From positions 12,572,360 to 12,636,359 of the forward strand of contig NC_133232.1 of NCBI RefSeq assembly GCF_040436345.1: a DNA stretch of 64,000 nt, read 5' to 3'. The notes beneath the pieces were generated by a model. That model had not been told where the DNA came from. It was given only the letters and a program-made list of their open reading frames with translations, and ran no database searches. Positions 1-11,849 of this stretch are shown one piece after another (position 1 is the stretch's first letter; each line of letters starts with the position of its first letter). This DNA comes from Pagrus major (taxonomy: Eukaryota > Chordata > Actinopteri > Spariformes > Sparidae). A program made the position numbers and the translations under genes.

Positions 1-640
1 TTTATGACACATTCGGATGCATGCTTCGCTCGTAATTTAATTGAAAATAAAGTACTGATTTCAAACACATTATTCAATTATTAAAGAGAACTGAGAGTTA
101 TGTCACCTCCGTCAGCACAGATGTCAACTCCATAAGATGCAATATCTGACGGAGTTGACGTCTTACGGTGTTGACGAAATGTCACTTTTTTTCACTTCAC
201 AGCATAGTTGTAGTGAGTAGCCATTTTATTTTTGAAAGATGCTAAGAGTTCTCTTAATGCTAATCAAAATACACCTTTTTAAACCACAATTCATATTCTG
301 TTTTGATTTAGAAGGGCAACTGAGTTGACCTGTTATGGTTGAGACACACCTGATAGCAATATTATTTCATGAATTTATCAGAAAATAGTGCCTAAACAGC
401 ATTCCCGCCTTTTTTTGAAACCAGGAAGTGAAACAGGGGTCCTTAGGATATAGCTGACCGTTTTTATGCCTGATTAAATTATGCTTTTGTAGAAATCTGG
501 AGTTGACAAAGATCTGAGACACAACTTTAAAGGGCCAACATTTTTTAACAAAAAGTATATTTTTAAACAAAGATGATTATAATAGTACATTTGACATCTA
601 TGTTATCAGTAGGTGCTGTTATTTTTAGATTTTGAAGACT
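1..640. other. AT-rich intergenic DNA, no gene seen
   Basis: I see no exon, RNA gene or recognisable repeat family here. The only open frames are short and lack splice context or protein-like composition. Confidence 0.5.
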
Positions 641-863
641 TTTATGATTAATATTTTATTGGGATTTTTGAATATCACACATTACAAGTACACATGTGGA
701 AAATGTTGGTTACGAAACAATGTTGAGACTTGTATACAGCAAGTAAACAAATAACTATGTTATACAATGCTTGCACTCCAGGAAAAGGAGAAAAACAACC
801 AAAAAAAGCGAGACGAGCAATCTAACAAAGGATAAAACAGGACAGCACAACAGCAATACAATA

Positions 864-911
864 AAATTAATTAATTAATTAATTTTTTTTTAAAAAGGGG
901 GGGGGGGGGGA
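864..911. repeat. TTAA-rich simple repeat and 15-base G run
   Basis: A short run of alternating AATT units is followed by T8, A5 and about 15 consecutive G. It lies in the 3' region of the LINE and may be a degraded A-rich tail. Confidence 0.7.
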
Positions 912-942
912 CTAAGAATAATAACAGATCATAACGTGTAAC

Positions 943-3900
943 ATGCTCAGCGATGCTAGGTGTCATGTTCAGATTGGCTACCATATCTCCTACACAGGTT
1001 CTTTCATATTGGACAAGTATCATTCCCATTTCAAATTGAAGCCTTCCACTCTGTTTATTAGCCTGTATGATAGGCCCTCCAGTGCAGCCAGTCTGGCTAA
1101 GTGCAGCATTTCAGCATTTCAAAACCATTAAGTAATACACTGAAGCTTCATGACCTCTACCAAAAATTTTCATTATTTGTGTGAGGAAGCTTACAGTGGG
1201 GGGAGGTGTTGAAAGAGACCCGAATGTGTGCAACAGCAGGTGTCTGAGTTGTAAGTACTCGAAAACTGATTCTGGGGTAGGTGGAGTTGTGTCTTGATAT
1301 CAGAATAGGACTTGAGTTGACCCCAGTATATAGGTCTCCAAGGGCCAGGATTCCCCTGTCGACCCATGACTTCCAGAGAAAAGGTGATTTCCCTATGCAG
1401 AGTTTAGGGTTGGTCCACATGGAGGCTGCAGTGTGGAGGTTTGCATCAAAATCGAATATGAACGCCATTCTTTTCCATACCCACTGTAAGTGTGAAATAA
1501 TAGGATGACTCTGTGCCTCTAATGAAAGCTTAGTGGTGATATAATGCATAGGAGGGAGTGGATTACACAAAGGGCTTTCTAGACCAAACCACGGGGGTGC
1601 TCTCTCAGGAGGTAGCGCCAAGTGCGCCAAGTGTCTCAGGCTGAATGCATAATGATAGAAAAGCAAATTCGGGACCCCCAGTCCACCTTGATCCACTGGC
1701 CTCGGTAATTTTTTCAAGCTTAATCTGGGTCGCTTATTGTTCCATAGGAATGTGTTGCACAGCCTATTAAACTACTTAAAATATTTTGGGGGATCTTCAT
1801 TGGTAGTGCCTGTAATAGGTAATTAAATTTGTAGGTGCAGTTCATTTTTATCACATTGACCTTGCCCCAGAGGTAAAAGTAATAGTCGAGACCACTGTTC
1901 TATATCAATCTTAAATTTGTTCAGAAGGGGCTCAAAATTAACCTGGACCAAATCATTCAACGACGGGGGGAAAAGGATGCCTAAATATTCAATACCTGAT
2001 TGGGGCTAAGTGAAATCACCAGGTTGGAATAAGGTCTTGGGGCAGTAGGGAGTCAGAGGAAGAGCCTCTGATTTGGCCCAGTTCACTTTATATCCAGATA
2101 ATTTAGAAAACAATTTAATGGTTTTGAACAGAGCAGGGAGAGAGCGTTCTGGCTCTGTTATCAGGACCAAGGCATCATCCGCGTAAAGCATCAGTTTATG
2201 ACTACTACTGCCTACTTGGATACCTGGAAAGTCAGGGTCTTTACGAATAGCCGCTGCTAGAGGCTCCAACGCCAGTGCAAAAAGTAAAGTGCTCAAAGGG
2301 CAGCCCTGCCTAGGGCCTCTATGGAGCTCAAAGGACTGTGAGATTATGCTATTCGTTGTCACTGAGGCCTTAGGCTTGGTGTATAGAAGATTTGACCCAG
2401 CTAATAAATATCCTGCCAAAACCAAAAGCTTCCAGGGTGGAGAACAAATATTGCCACTCCACCCTGTCAAATGCCTTTTCAGCATCCAAAGAGAGGGCAG
2501 CAGCAGGGGAGGCGCATTTTGAGAGGTCCACATGATGTCAATCAAACGTCTAATATTATCAGCTGAGCTCCGAGTGCGAAAAAAGCCTGGTCGGGGTGAA
2601 TCAGGTTGGTTATCACCTTATCTAACCTTACAGCTAGAATCTTAGCAAGAATTTTACTGTCACAGCCAATCAAACTGATTGGTCTATAGCTTCTACAGTC
2701 TAGCGGATCCTTATCCTTCTTTAAAATGAGAGAAATTAGTGCCCTTATCCAGTGCCTCACTATACATTTGCAGAAGTAGAGGGGAGAGTTCCTCAGCATA
2801 CACCTTAAAAAATTCTGCTGTGAAGCCATCCGGGTCTGGCGCCTTGCTAGATGGAAGGCCTCTAATAACATCCACAATCTCCTCCCTAGTGATTGGCGCG
2901 TCAAGCAAATCTACCTGGTCCACTGATAAGGTGGGGAGAGTGAGGGAGGTCAGAAATGCATGCATCTCTTGCTGGTCAACTTGCGTTTCTGACGAGTAAA
3001 GCGTTGCATAAAACTCTCTGAATATCTTATTTATCTCTTTGGGATCCCGCGTAACAGCACCACCTTCTGTCCTAATTGCTGCTATTGTGCTCTGAGCCTC
3101 TCTCTGTTTAATGTATCTAGCCAGCAATCTTCCTGCTTTGTCGCCCTCTTCTAAGTATTCTTGCCTAGCTCTGAAAAGAGAGAACTCTGCCTTCTGAGTC
3201 AGAATGGAGTTAAGTTCATATTTTAGTCTGGTCAGATTAGTGAGATTTGAGGGGGTCATATTTTGCTTAAATACAGCTTCAGCGGCATAAAACTTCTTCT
3301 CCAAATTGTTTTATTATGTTAGATTTCTTTTTGAAAGAAGCATGTTGTGTTATATGACCTCTAATAAAGGCCTTGAACGCTTCCCATTCCACACCAGCAG
3401 ATGGTGCTGACGCCAAATTAGTTTCTATAAAAAGATTAATTTGAGTCCTTAAAGATTCTTTGAAACTTAGGTCAAGCAAAAGGCTGGAATTGAGCCTCCA
3501 CCTGGGGGATTTAGGGGTATTGCAAAAAGGGGTTACACAAAGAAACACAGGAGCATGATCTGAGAGAAGAATGCTACCGATAGAGCTAGATACTATGGAG
3601 GAGATACCAAATCCAGAAACAAAAAAATAATCGGTCCTAGAAAATGTATTGTGACGCGGGGAATAGAAAGTATAATCTCTTGTGGTTAATAACCGCCAGA
3701 CATCAACTAGACCAGAAGCTTTGTCCATTTTGTGCATAATGGAGGCTGATTTGCATTGACGCTGTGATGGGGTGCTACGATCCAATATGTTATCCATAAC
3801 CTGATTAAAGTCACCCCCCATCAAAATCGGGTAGTCTCCCATATCGTTGAGTTTACACTTTAGTTGCCCAAAGAATGTGAGATCATCAATATTAGGGGCG

Positions 3901-4250
3901 TAAACATTAGCTAATATTACTTTATGGCCCTGAATCTCAGCGAGAAGTAACAAAACCCGTCCAGCATCATCAATACTTTCCCTAATACATTTGAATTGCA
4001 TTTGTTTGTGGACTAGAATTGCTACCCCCCTGCTATGACCATTCCAGCATGAGGCGGAGACATGACCAACCCAATCTCTGCAAAGCTTTCTAGATTCCTG
4101 AGTTAATAAGTGAGTCTCCTGCAGAAATGCTATATCACATCTTTTCGACTTAATAAATGTTATGACTTTTTTCCTTTTGATAGGGTGGTTAAGACCTTGC
4201 ACGTTCCATGTCATTAGTTTCAAGGTCCTTCCTTTATCAGCCAGCATCAT
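943..4250 (-). pseudogene. LINE ORF2: AP endonuclease, reverse transcriptase, C-terminal region; frameshifted
   Basis: ORF2 proteins of L1 elements nick target DNA and copy the element RNA into it. The N-terminal part (4250-3279) is an endonuclease/exonuclease/phosphatase domain with its motifs in order: TWNVQGL near residue 14, LQETHL, NVYAPN, GGDFNQV, RTDYFF (usually R-I-D-Y-F) and SDHAPV. The reverse transcriptase follows in other frames, with SYRPISLI near 2660, QGCPLS near 2300 and the catalytic YADD near 2180. The C-terminal portion (1717-1157 and on to about 950) has the GGLGVP motif usual after the RT domain. Frame changes between 3304/3279, 2904/2711 and 2545/2542 show at least three indels. 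A complete fish L1 ORF2 is about 1,200 residues, and the remnants here add up to nearly that. Confidence 0.85.
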
Positions 4251-5109
4251 TATATTGGAGTAGGTCTAGTAACCGATGCATGTAGGGGATGTAACCTATC
4301 ATTAGGAACCACCTTCGCTGAGCAACAAGCATCATGTACATGGGCAGGAAAAGAATTGGGGAAAAAGAAAAAAGAAAACAATATGACAGGAAAAAAAGAT
4401 GTGTATACATATTGATACATGGTGCCCGTGAACTGCCGTCACCTGCAGGTGCTCAAAAAGCACCAAACCGAACACACAAAAAACTTGGTCCGTGACTTTG
4501 AACAGTCTAACAGCTCGCGAAGAGGGCAGTCATGCAGCTATAATTATGTAGCTAAAAATTAGTAAGGGCTACATCAGTACAAGAGCTGTGTAAGGGTCAT
4601 AAGCAATAAACAGTCAAATATAACCAAAATACTTGAACAAGTTAGTTTTAAGTATCTCTCCACTCATCTAGTAATGTCTATCTGAGGCATATGTCTCCCC
4701 ATTAAGCCCTTATCAGCTCTGGGTTGGTCTATAGTGCTAATGGAAATGGTGGGAAGGAACGGAAGAAGACAAAACAAAACAAATGTATTTCTCCACCCCA
4801 AAAACAGGTGAAATAATAAGTGGGTGAGTAATAAAATAAAGGTACACCAGTAAGTTCAGGGAGTGACATACATTACAGATATGCTCCCCCTACTATAGCA
4901 ACTCTAATGCCAACAGTATAGACAAATAACAATCTGAATCAGAGCACAACCAAAAATGATAGGTATAATAAAAGCCATAATGCCTCCATCCAAAATAGTA
5001 AATGAAATATCTCTTTCATATTCAGATGTGTTTAACAGTGTAAATGAGAGACGTGTACAGTTCAACTGGATGGTTCTAGGTAACTTAAGGGCAGAATATG
5101 AATATGCTT

Positions 5110-5452
5110 TCACGGGAGCAGAGAGCGAATGAATTCCAGTGCTTTTTTGGGGTCTGTGAACTCACGTCTACCGTCCACCGTCCTCGGGGAGAGCACAGCT
5201 GGATACATCACGGAGAACTTGATCCGACGCTCGTGAAGCAGGCATTTGCATTGATTAAAAGCAGCCTGTTTCTCGGTGACAAGTTTGGAGTAGTCAGGAA
5301 AGACCATGATGTGATGCTTGTCCCAGTGCACCTTTCCCATCTTCCGCGCAGCTTCAGCGATCCGTTCCCTGTCCTGGAATCTCAGGAAACGAGCAAGGAT
5401 CGGTCTAGGGGGCTGGCCGTCAGGTCTGCATCTGGCAAGGGCGACGTTTCAA
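5110..5452 (-). pseudogene. LINE ORF1 C-terminal fragment (RNA-binding protein)
   Basis: The minus-strand frame reads an RRM-like segment (PRPILARFLRFQDRERI, about 5415-5365). It is followed by KMGKVHW and a C-terminal domain with the pattern FPDYSKLV..KQAAFN..K..L..R.IKF...YPA. This is the standard tail of the fish L1 ORF1 nucleic-acid chaperone. The coiled-coil N-terminal half is missing because the element is truncated at about 5452. It lies upstream of ORF2, the normal order in L1. The spacer from 4250 to 5110 carries no other coding sequence that I can recognise. Confidence 0.75.
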
Positions 5453-5455
5453 TCA

Positions 5456-6556
5456 CATTTACGTGTCAGGATCTGGTTATTATAGACAAAGATTCAATAT
5501 TTAACCGTCATGTATCATCACAGTAGCAGCGTTACATACGTTGGCAGCTGTAAACACTAATAAAAACATTATAAAAGTACATCCGGTGGTTTGGTGCCTA
5601 CCTGTATACTGAACATGTAAGGAGTAGTTAACGTTTATAATCATCAGAGAACGTTACAGATGTTGTTTTTGGTTCCTATCTGTTTCCTGAATATATTCGT
5701 ACGTGTGTGAATGTGTAAATGAGAGACATTAACTTATAGCACATTGTGGAAGGAGCTTTCTAAAGTTCACTCCATTCACTTGTATTAGTTCACGGGGCAG
5801 ATCTGCCTCCTCCAATATGGCGGCGACGTCGACGTACGGTCCAGCGCTCAATGAGGCGTCTATGTATATATGTCTATGGCTCTGCTGCTCAGCTCTGCCA
5901 GGAGCATGCGTAAACACAGGGCAACGAGTGCCTTAAAGGGGAAGCATCATCACATTTCTTAAAGGCATTTTTTAAATCATTTCCATTAAATTATTGCCAA
6001 ATCTGTGTTAAGTGGCTCTTAATGAAATGTATGCATTTTAATCCAAAAACACATTTATGCTTCTTAACAAAATAACCATATTTATGCTCTTAAAATAAAT
6101 ATTTATGTTGTATCTATTTTCCTTCTCTGGGCTGTGGACCATCTTGGATTACACTACTGTGGCGGTAAGTGAAGACCAGTTGTGTTCTACAAAGTGTTTT
6201 ACCAAAAGAGTGTGTGCGTTTTTCTTTTTAGAAATATTATATCTGTGTTGGATGAACCTGGTAAGCATTGTATTACCTGTTTCACCAACATATTGCATTC
6301 CGCACTGTTTATGTAACCAATAAGTGGATTTACCAGGGTTATGGTAGCAGTATACTACCTATCCAGTTTATTCACAACTATTAATTTCTGGACTGAAATG
6401 CATCAACTTCATCTTCACAACACTTCATCAACACACAACCACAACTGCATGACCTTAACTCTTTATCACTAGATTGAAATAAAAATAAAAACACAAAATA
6501 TAGTTCCCTCTTTCTTTCTTTGTGGAAACAAATGATTGTTTACATTTCTGAACAAT
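5456..6556. other. Non-coding stretch with a short fish repeat fragment
   Basis: Mostly AT-rich sequence without exons. At 5729-5917 the minus strand has an open stretch ending in the sequence around ATGGCGGCGACGTCGACG and a TATGTATATATGTCTATGG end. I recall similar stretches recurring in teleost genomes as a short non-autonomous repeat, but the family is not identified. Confidence 0.4.
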
Positions 6557-7888
6557 TCAACACCGGACGGTCTTCAACTCAAAATGAAAGGAATCATCAG
6601 TATTTTCACGATCCGCTTCCAAGATTGTAGGTAAGAACCCACAGGGAAGGAGCATGTCACGATGCAGGACCCGTTCTCTGCCCTCTCCATCCTCAGGCTT
6701 GACCACATAGACAGGGATACTCTCATCTGGCTGTTTGACAACAACATGAACAGTGGACTCCCACTTGTCTGAGATTTTGTGCTTCTTTCTGAGACTCAGG
6801 GTCCTTACAAGGACCCTGTCCCCCACTTCCAAAGGCAGAGCGGTCACTTTAGCATCCCAGTGCCATTTGTTCAACAGCTGCCTTTTCTCAGCATTTCTTG
6901 AAGCTAGCTCATATGCATGTCTCAGTCTTTTCTTCAGGTCACGCACATATTGTGAGTGCGTTTTGGGGTTGTGGCCTTGAGGGCTGATGCCCAAACATAG
7001 GTCAATGGGAAGACGCGGCTCTCTGCCGAACATGAGAAGAAAAGGAGCTTCCCCAGTCACATCATTTCTTGTACAATTATACGCGTGTACTAGGGGCCTA
7101 ACATATTTCCTCCATTCCCCCTTCTTTTTCCCATCCAGAGTTCCAAAGAGATCAATCGTTCTGTTGAATCGTTCTACCGGATTCCCTCTTGGGTGGTAGG
7201 GTGTTGTGCGAGACTTGGAGATTCCAGCATGCCTACAAAGTTTTGCTACAACTTCTGACTCAAAACAGGCTCCTTGATCACTATGTAGTCTGCAGGGAAA
7301 ACCATAGTGACTGATGAAGTTCTCCCATAACACTGTGGCAACAGTTTTGGATGTCTGGTCTCTTGTTGGATATGCCTGTGCATATTTTGTATAGTGATCA
7401 GTTATGACCAGTACATTTCTAGTGTCTCTTGAGTCAGGTTCTATTGACAGAAAATCTATACAAATCAACTCGAGGGGACCACTGACTTTGATGTTAACCA
7501 GTTTTGATGCCTTTTGCACTAGCTTTCCGTCTAACACATCTTTCACAGCTTTTACATTTTGTCTCAATGTACCTAGCCATTATCGGCCAATAGAATCTAG
7601 CTCTGGCTAGTTCCAAAGTTCTTTCAATGCCCATATGCCCCACTTCATCATGAACACCTTGTGACTGCTAGGTATGACAAGTTGATGAAAAGCTTCACCT
7701 CTTTGGTTGAGAACCCTGCGGCACAACACGCCATCCATCAAGGGTAGTTTTGATCGCTCTCGTAAGAGTAGGGCTACCTCCGGCCTCTCAGTTCTCATAT
7801 CCATTGTCTCAGTGTCGATCCCACTTTCAAACATGTGAATAATTTGTGCTAAGGCAGCATCCTCTCTGCAAACAATGAGTGAGTGCAA
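6557..7888 (-). pseudogene. Ty3/gypsy-type integrase fragment
   Basis: Integrases of LTR retrotransposons insert the element cDNA into chromosomes. The main frame (7567-6557, 336 residues) contains a complete rve core: first Asp in LICIDFL, second Asp in HSDQGACF, and Glu in NPVERFNR with the expected short second spacing. Behind the core it has a C-terminal segment with GDRVLVR, as in gypsy integrases. Upstream (7888-7607) is the region before the HHCC zinc-binding domain. The zinc-finger segment itself (HDEVGH, then CKSCERC, about 7650-7530) is in a different frame, so there are two compensating frameshifts. No LTR, reverse transcriptase or gag was found next to it. I infer an isolated, truncated pol fragment. 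Confidence 0.8.
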
Positions 7889-7984
7889 TCAAAGTAAGAC
7901 ACTAAGCATTTTTTACAGACAGCATACAGTACCTGTACCAAAGACAATGCCGGTGCCTACCTGAGACATGTAGCACACGCTGTT

Positions 7985-8097
7985 CAAGTTGCATACACCT
8001 CCACTTGAAATAAAATGGGGAGGGCTCCGGTTGTTAAGGGGAAGTATTTGATGAAAGCTTCCCATTGGTCCTTAGGTGGGACTTTCACAGATGGAGA
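7985..8097 (-). CDS. Possible terminal exon of an unidentified spliced gene
   Basis: The minus strand has a strong acceptor (pyrimidine-rich, ending TTTTCTTGCAG near 8098). It is followed by an open frame that begins SPSVKVPPKDQWEAFIK and ends at a stop after 38 codons. The composition is protein-like and resembles a PP..W..F...FP pattern that I associate with teleost genes derived from Crypton tyrosine recombinases, but that link is only a recollection. It may belong with the exon-like blocks at 8275-8819, about 9122-9200 and 10372-10573. There is no independent proof that it is expressed. Confidence 0.3.
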
Positions 8098-8274
8098 ACT
8101 GCAAGAAAAGAAAAGCACGTGTCGCCATCAGGTAGTTGTGATGTCGGACTGGCACCAATGAATGTCTTTAATATGGAACCATCCAAAGGATATGTGTCGA
8201 ATCACAAACATGGCATTTTGGCTGAAGAGCTGCCTGATGTTGCATGCAAGGCCACTATTACTATTCCAGCTGAT

Positions 8275-8819
8275 TTATATAACCCTACTGCAGCAGTCTT
8301 CATCCATCACAATATTTAAACATTCCACCAAAGAATCACGTATATAAATTCTTGATAGGAATGGCAGTGTTAGCTCTCTGAACAAGTTGGAAACTCTGTT
8401 GAAGGTGCCCAGCATAGTCATATCCATCAACGGGCAATACTGGATAATGGGTGACAGGACGCGCAAAGGCAAATTAGGGCTAGCAATGAAGGGAGTGTCA
8501 GGGTCAGCATGAAAGATATGTTTTGGCACTGTAGGACATGCAGAAGGAACAATATCAGGGTCAGTGTGACGGACGGTGTTGGGGTCACCATGTGGGACAT
8601 CACTGGGGTCACCATAAGGGACATCACATGAGTCACCATGAAAGACATCACTGGAATCACCATGAGGGTCATTGTTGGGGTCAGAGTGATGGTCAGAGTC
8701 AGGGTTTGAATGGTGGTCAGAGTCAGGGATAGCATCAGAGCCAGTATTATAAAGAAGCACCCTCTGCTTCAAAGGTCCTTGATGTACCTCTAAGTGTTGC
8801 TGGTTGATGGCAGATGGCA
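8275..8819 (-). CDS. Possible exon with Asp/His/Pro-rich repeats, following a Cys2His2-like finger
   Basis: A minus-strand acceptor (CCTTTTCAG, ending at 8820) opens a frame of about 181 codons. The preceding exon-like block (about 9200-9122, donor GCAG|GTAAGC) reads HFYCDYC and joins in frame to SLPSAINQQHLEVH. Together they form a C-x2-C-x9-H-x3-H zinc-finger-like pattern split over the splice site. The middle of the exon (about 8735-8545) is a degenerate repeat of roughly 27-30 bp encoding units such as SDHHSDP and DVPHGDP. The exon has a stop at 8275 and no clear donor. The function is unknown. Confidence 0.3.
8545..8735. repeat. Degenerate short tandem repeat inside an exon-like block
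   Basis: Imperfect units with the core GGGGTCAC/GGGACATCAC or GTGATGGTCAGAGTCAGGG are arranged head to tail. In the long minus-strand frame they encode D/H/P/S-rich units. Confidence 0.6.
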
Positions 8820-9334
8820 AACTGAAAAGGTAGAGCAGAGAAAACTTGCTTCATGATAAGGTGTATGCCCACCATTGGCCCCGACCAATCCGCCTATCCC
8901 AGACTTTTGGCTCTTTATACTACAAAAATGGCTGAAAACATTTTGTGTTGACACACGAAAAATATAAATAATATAGGTGATGGAGCTTAGCCGCTAGCTA
9001 AAACATACAACATTATCCCAACAAACATCTTAATACACAGAATATTTAAACAGATAAGGTGGATGGCTTGGTTTAACAAAGATATTAATTGAACTTTAAA
9101 GGTCACAAATAGTGCTGCTTACCTGCAATAGTCACAGTAGAAGTGAGCACGGCATTCTCAAAGGCCCAAAATAACTCTCATGGGTGCCACCTAGTGGCTC
9201 AACTTTATACATCAATAAAATGTCAGAATGCAATTACTATTAAATACTTGGTTTCACTAATTTAGTTTACTAATGCACTGAAGCCCATGCCTTTTGCTTT
9301 ACTTGCAGCTTTATTTGAGAGGTAAAATGATGAT

Positions 9335-9595
9335 AATGCAACACTTTTCTCACTATATGAGCTATTATTACAGTATGAGCTGTTATTACATTATGAGCGG
9401 TATCAATAAGGCTCTTAATGTAATAAGTTATTACATTATTACATTATGCGCAAAGCCCTTATTACGTTATACGGGTTAGGGTTAGGGTTTCATTACATTA
9501 TGAGCCGATTATTACATTATGAACTTTTATTACATTTAAATTATTACATTATGAGCCGTTATTACATTATGAGTTGCTACAGCACCGAAACTGGC
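9335..9595 (+). repeat. TTATTACATTATGAGC tandem repeat with telomere-like tract
   Basis: About ten imperfect copies of a 16-18 bp unit (TTATTACATTATGAGC) lie head to tail. At 9473-9490 the array contains GGGTTAGGGTTAGGGTTT, a short interstitial copy of the vertebrate telomere repeat. No coding potential is inferred from the open frames crossing it. Confidence 0.75.
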
Positions 9596-9599
9596 AATG

Positions 9600-10370
9600 T
9601 TTACCTTTGGTCTCTGGAGGACGTCCCCGCGGCCTGGCATGTACCAGACGGCAGATTTCGGCCCGCTTACTCCCTGATTTTCTTACAGCTGTGTCGTAGA
9701 AGAGAGGGGGAAAAGGAAAACAGAGAGAGAGGGAGAGAAAAGGAAGTTTTAAGTCAGAGTTGTTCATGTTCAATGGTTGCAATATGCCTTGTCTGACGTG
9801 TAAGAACAAGTTAACTAACAATACTAGGACTAATAATTACCAGTTACAGGTTACATAAGCAACCTGCTAGTTCCGGTCACTTAATGAGTGAAATTGCCTC
9901 AACCCGGTTTAAGAAATGTACACTCACTGATTCCAGAGGTGGTCCAAGTTGGACCTGGCATTGGCCACGGGACCTCCCTTCTTACCAATGAAAAAGCAGC
10001 CCTTGTCACCCTGCGCTTGAGCTTGCCTCTTCAGGCAGAGTGGCCTGATGCCCGTGAAGTAGGCATCAAACCACTGTTGGTGGGAAAGGAAATGCCAAGC
10101 TGGTTTTTCAAGTCTGCCATCTTGTGGAAATGTTTTTTTGACTCTAATGTTAAAATAAAAACGCTCAACTCACCCTATCCTCTTCTGCACTGATTACCAC
10201 TGTGTCTTTCCTTGAACTGGAGCAACACCCCGGCACCGACGCTCACCTGCCTGTCGTTCCAGTCAGTCACCTGTGATGGGGGATTATTTTTGTAGGCACA
10301 CAAACAACTTTCAATGTACGGGAGTCAAAGGTGCAGGGAAACTGAGCCAACATTAGAATAAGCGCACGCT
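9600..10370. other. No gene recognised
   Basis: The stretch contains a purine-rich run (about 9705-9745) and several open frames without splice context. Nothing could be assigned. Confidence 0.4.
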
Positions 10371-10371
10371 T

Positions 10372-10573
10372 ACCTTGAAATCCACAACTGTGTGTTCCGA
10401 TTTCCGGTGCGTAATCATCAGGGTCGCCATGCAAAAGTACCGGTAAATCGTCATGCGCTTCTCCGATAACTGCTCGCTACTTTGCAGCTTACGGCAAGCT
10501 TCCTCGATCCATTCTTTGGCCTCCTCCAGCAGACCCTGGTGCTCAGACCAGGACTCCTCCTTCCTCTGAGAGC
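10372..10573 (-). CDS. Probable internal exon of an unidentified (possibly Crypton-derived) gene
   Basis: The minus strand has an acceptor near 10574 (CATGTCAG) and a good donor at the other end (CAAG|GTAAGC near 10372). They enclose an open frame with helix-rich composition: EESWSEHQGLLEEAKEW, then EKRMTIYRYFCMATLM, then ITHRKSEHTVVDFK. The ..YR.Y..ATL...HR....VV.. pattern resembles the core-binding region seen in teleost genes that descend from Crypton tyrosine recombinases, judged from memory only. No catalytic recombinase motif is visible nearby. It could belong to the same transcript as the exons at 8.0-9.2 kb. Confidence 0.4.
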
Positions 10574-10882
10574 TGACATGCATCACAGGTTCATATAGGA
10601 AATGTAGATTTAACACATCAAAAAAGAGTCAGCTTAAATGTCAAATAAATCATAAGCATAACCACCTCCCCTCTGCACCCTGCGGTGTCTCCTCTTCTTC
10701 ACTGAGCACAAAGAGTCCTTTGCTCCTCATTCATTGCAATCAAGCCTATTCAACACACCTGACTTGGCAGAAACTCACTTGATAGCTACTTCACTTCAAT
10801 GGTCTCACAACAACTAACACAAAAAGTATCTAGACAAGATTAAATATTTCAACTAACTTTCTTCACAGAATGCCTAAACACC

Positions 10883-11407
10883 AAGGCTGTGTCCAAATTC
10901 AGGGGCTGCATCCTTCAAGGACGCAGCCTTTGCGGCCCACGAAGGCCGGGTCCTTCGGAGAGACCTTGAAGGCCGCGTCCACCATTGTTAAATGGGACGG
11001 TCTAGCCTTCGGAGTATTTCCTGGTTGCATCACCAGGTGTTCATGCATTAAAGTCTGTTTTGGTTCAAATCTATCAAACGTGTACATTTATTTGTGTATT
11101 TTAACTGAAAGTTGAAATTTGGAGGTTTTATAGTCCCTTGAAGTTTAACATATCTGGCGTTGGATGTTCAAATGACTAAAAGCCGAGTATAAACCCATTA
11201 CTTAAATTTGAATGTCATGTCTGCGCCACTTGATGTCGCCATTTTCTCTTGCTTCCTCTTCTGTTTCGGGACTGAGCAGCGGTGCACAAAGGATCTTGGG
11301 ATATAGCAGGCCGCGAAGGATAGTAGCGGTGCGTCCTCCAAAAAGAGGGAAGGGCAGGCTGCATTTGTGGGCCGCATTTGAAGGAGCCTTCGAATTTGGA
11401 CAGCCTT
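10883..11407. mobile_element. Non-autonomous DNA transposon (MITE), about 525 bp
   Basis: The left end reads AAGGCTGTGTCCAAATTC and the right end is its inverted match (GAATTTGGACAGCCTT). More distant inverted matches (GGACGCAGCC, GCGGCCCAC) lie further in. There is no transposase frame. No exact target duplication was found, so the superfamily (hAT is plausible) is not settled. Confidence 0.7.
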
Positions 11408-11849
11408 CACGCAGCGTTGTGACGTAATTGGCCTTCAAACAGGGCCGCCCCTGGCCAAATTGGGGCCCTAAGCAGAATTTTATTTTGAGCCCCCCCCCCC
11501 CCCCATTACAAAATGACTGTATCATGAAAGGCCATTTAGGTTTACAACCTTTATTAGTAGGAACAAATCAAATGAACAGCCTCTTTCAACAATGGAACAA
11601 GCCTTTTACAGATGCAGGCTGCTTCAGTAGACATGGTGCTTGATGGCCCTTGTGACGTACTGGGCGCTGGCTCCGTGTCACCCTTAGTAACAAACTTAAG
11701 CATTGACCCTGTTATGACAAGAAATCCATCATACAAGCAGATTATTAAGATTTGTTTTGGTCTTAATGGTAAATTACACAATGAAATTAATGTAAACACT
11801 AGCCTCACAAAGATTAAAATTAATGCAAATAATAATTATATTCAATATG

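Larger units (their letters stand above)
640..5455 (-). mobile_element. L1-type non-LTR retrotransposon (LINE), 5'-truncated and decayed
   Basis: Read on the minus strand, the block holds the end of ORF1 (5110-5452), a spacer, the ORF2 endonuclease (4250-3279), reverse transcriptase (3304-2006) and the ORF2 C-terminal region (to about 950). A 3' tail follows with an AATAAA signal at about 655-660. ORF1 starts abruptly in mid-domain near 5452, so the copy is 5'-truncated, as is usual after target-primed reverse transcription. The order and domain content are those of the L1/Tx1 group common in fish. ORF2 changes frame at least three times, so this copy cannot be active. Both outer boundaries are approximate because I could not identify a target-site duplication. 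Confidence 0.85.

Noticed and set aside
8427..8735. His-rich or Thr/Leu-rich small proteins in alternative frames
   Set aside because: They are other-frame readings of the short tandem repeat in the 8275-8819 block.
11198..11525. Overlapping small genes on both strands
   Set aside because: The region is made of two repeat ends (a MITE and a hAT-like terminus), and the frames have no conserved protein.
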